Source: Pleurodeles waltl (lineage: Eukaryota > Chordata > Amphibia > Caudata > Salamandridae). Taken from it: DNA of 64,000 nt. Made by a program: the position numbers and the translations under genes. Every line of letters begins with the position of its first letter. Within the stretch, counting starts at the first letter, position 1. Location of the stretch: positions 773,647,138-773,711,137 of the forward strand of contig NC_090438.1 of assembly GCF_031143425.1 (NCBI RefSeq). The letters are read 5' to 3'. Shown here one piece after another: positions 63,738 through 64,000 of this stretch. The notes under the pieces were generated by a model, which did not search any database, was not told the origin of the DNA, and worked only from the letters and a program-made list of their open reading frames with translations.

Positions 63738-64000
63738 ATGAAGTTCTTTAAAGCAGTAAAATGTGCATTGAGAGGAGATAAATTTATTAAAGTGAGAAAG
63801 AGTATAGAAACCCCACCCAAACGTACTCCAGGTCATTATGTAATGTTTGAAAAAGGTCTTCATGCATGTTTGTGGCTTGAGCAATGGAGCAAAATTACTG
63901 AAAAAGAAGGTGCATTAGCATTTCTTCACTATGGAGCTCTTAATTTAAGCATTCTTGAGAATCTGAAACAAATACTTTATGAGATTAAACCGCCTCCGAG
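63738..64000 (+). CDS. Open frame running off the right edge, possible retroviral/LTR-element Gag start
   Basis: ATG at 63738 opens a frame with no stop to the window end (87 codons visible). It begins MKFFKAVKCALRGDKFIKV, a strongly basic amphipathic start, followed by a helical stretch with ACLWLEQWSKITEKEGA and NLSILENLKQILYEI. A basic N-terminus followed by helices is matrix-like, and it sits about 580 bases after a putative LTR, at leader distance. There is no G2, so no myristoylation. No family is recognised. It could also be an unrelated exon. Codons look normal, with no sign of decay. Confidence 0.4.
   Translation, partial: MKFFKAVKCALRGDKFIKVRKSIETPPKRTPGHYVMFEKGLHACLWLEQWSKITEKEGALAFLHYGALNLSILENLKQILYEIKPPP

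Overview
This is a eukaryotic, almost entirely transposon-derived window, most likely from the giant genome of a salamander (urodele amphibian). That inference rests on the mixture seen: Ty3/Gypsy elements with very long LTRs, DIRS and Ngaro tyrosine-recombinase retrotransposons, Harbinger elements with Myb-like partner genes and matching small non-autonomous elements, many hAT elements, LINE and SINE fragments, and a young endogenous retrovirus (ERV). I recognise no host protein-coding gene. Species assignment is inference only.

Left part (1-27174). A DIRS element enters from the left edge and ends at about 1917. From 3117 to 27169 lies ONE degenerate minus-strand Ty3/Gypsy element. Its LTRs (3117-3363 and 26937-27169) are bounded by the same 5-bp duplication GTGAG at 3112-3116 and 27170-27174. 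It was split twice. (1) A full-length retrovirus (8108-18930) lies inside its gag region. Its 627-bp LTRs look identical, its target duplication is TGAT, and gag, pro-pol and env are all open. (2) A 7-kb Ngaro-type element (19573-26635) lies in its 5' leader. It has split direct repeats A1...B1-A2...B2 and encodes gag, RT-RNase H, tyrosine recombinase and an SGNH hydrolase.

The retrovirus is the most interesting object. gag and pro-pol share one reading frame separated by a single UAG, the primer-binding site is lysine-tRNA-like, and Env carries a CWIC motif but an unusual CX10CC in its transmembrane subunit. The 1 kb between pol and env holds three small ORFs, including a 47-residue membrane-plus-arginine-rich ORF that ends 4 nt before the env ATG.

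Middle part (27175-46174). hAT elements with exact 8-bp duplications (27522-29680, 31248-31566, 39095-39743), a Harbinger small element (32011-32579), a tRNA-derived SINE, two oppositely oriented LINE fragments, and a deletion derivative of a Gypsy-like element with 2.7-kb LTRs (39982-46169, duplication AGTGG).

Right part (46175-64000). Gypsy pol remnants, diverged LTR-like blocks, a hAT nested inside the terminus of another hAT (52890-53663), a decayed autonomous-type Harbinger (53947-60716) with two Myb-like genes, an intron-containing transposase and a fresh 628-bp tandem duplication, and finally an LTR-like block followed by an open gag-like frame that runs off the right edge.
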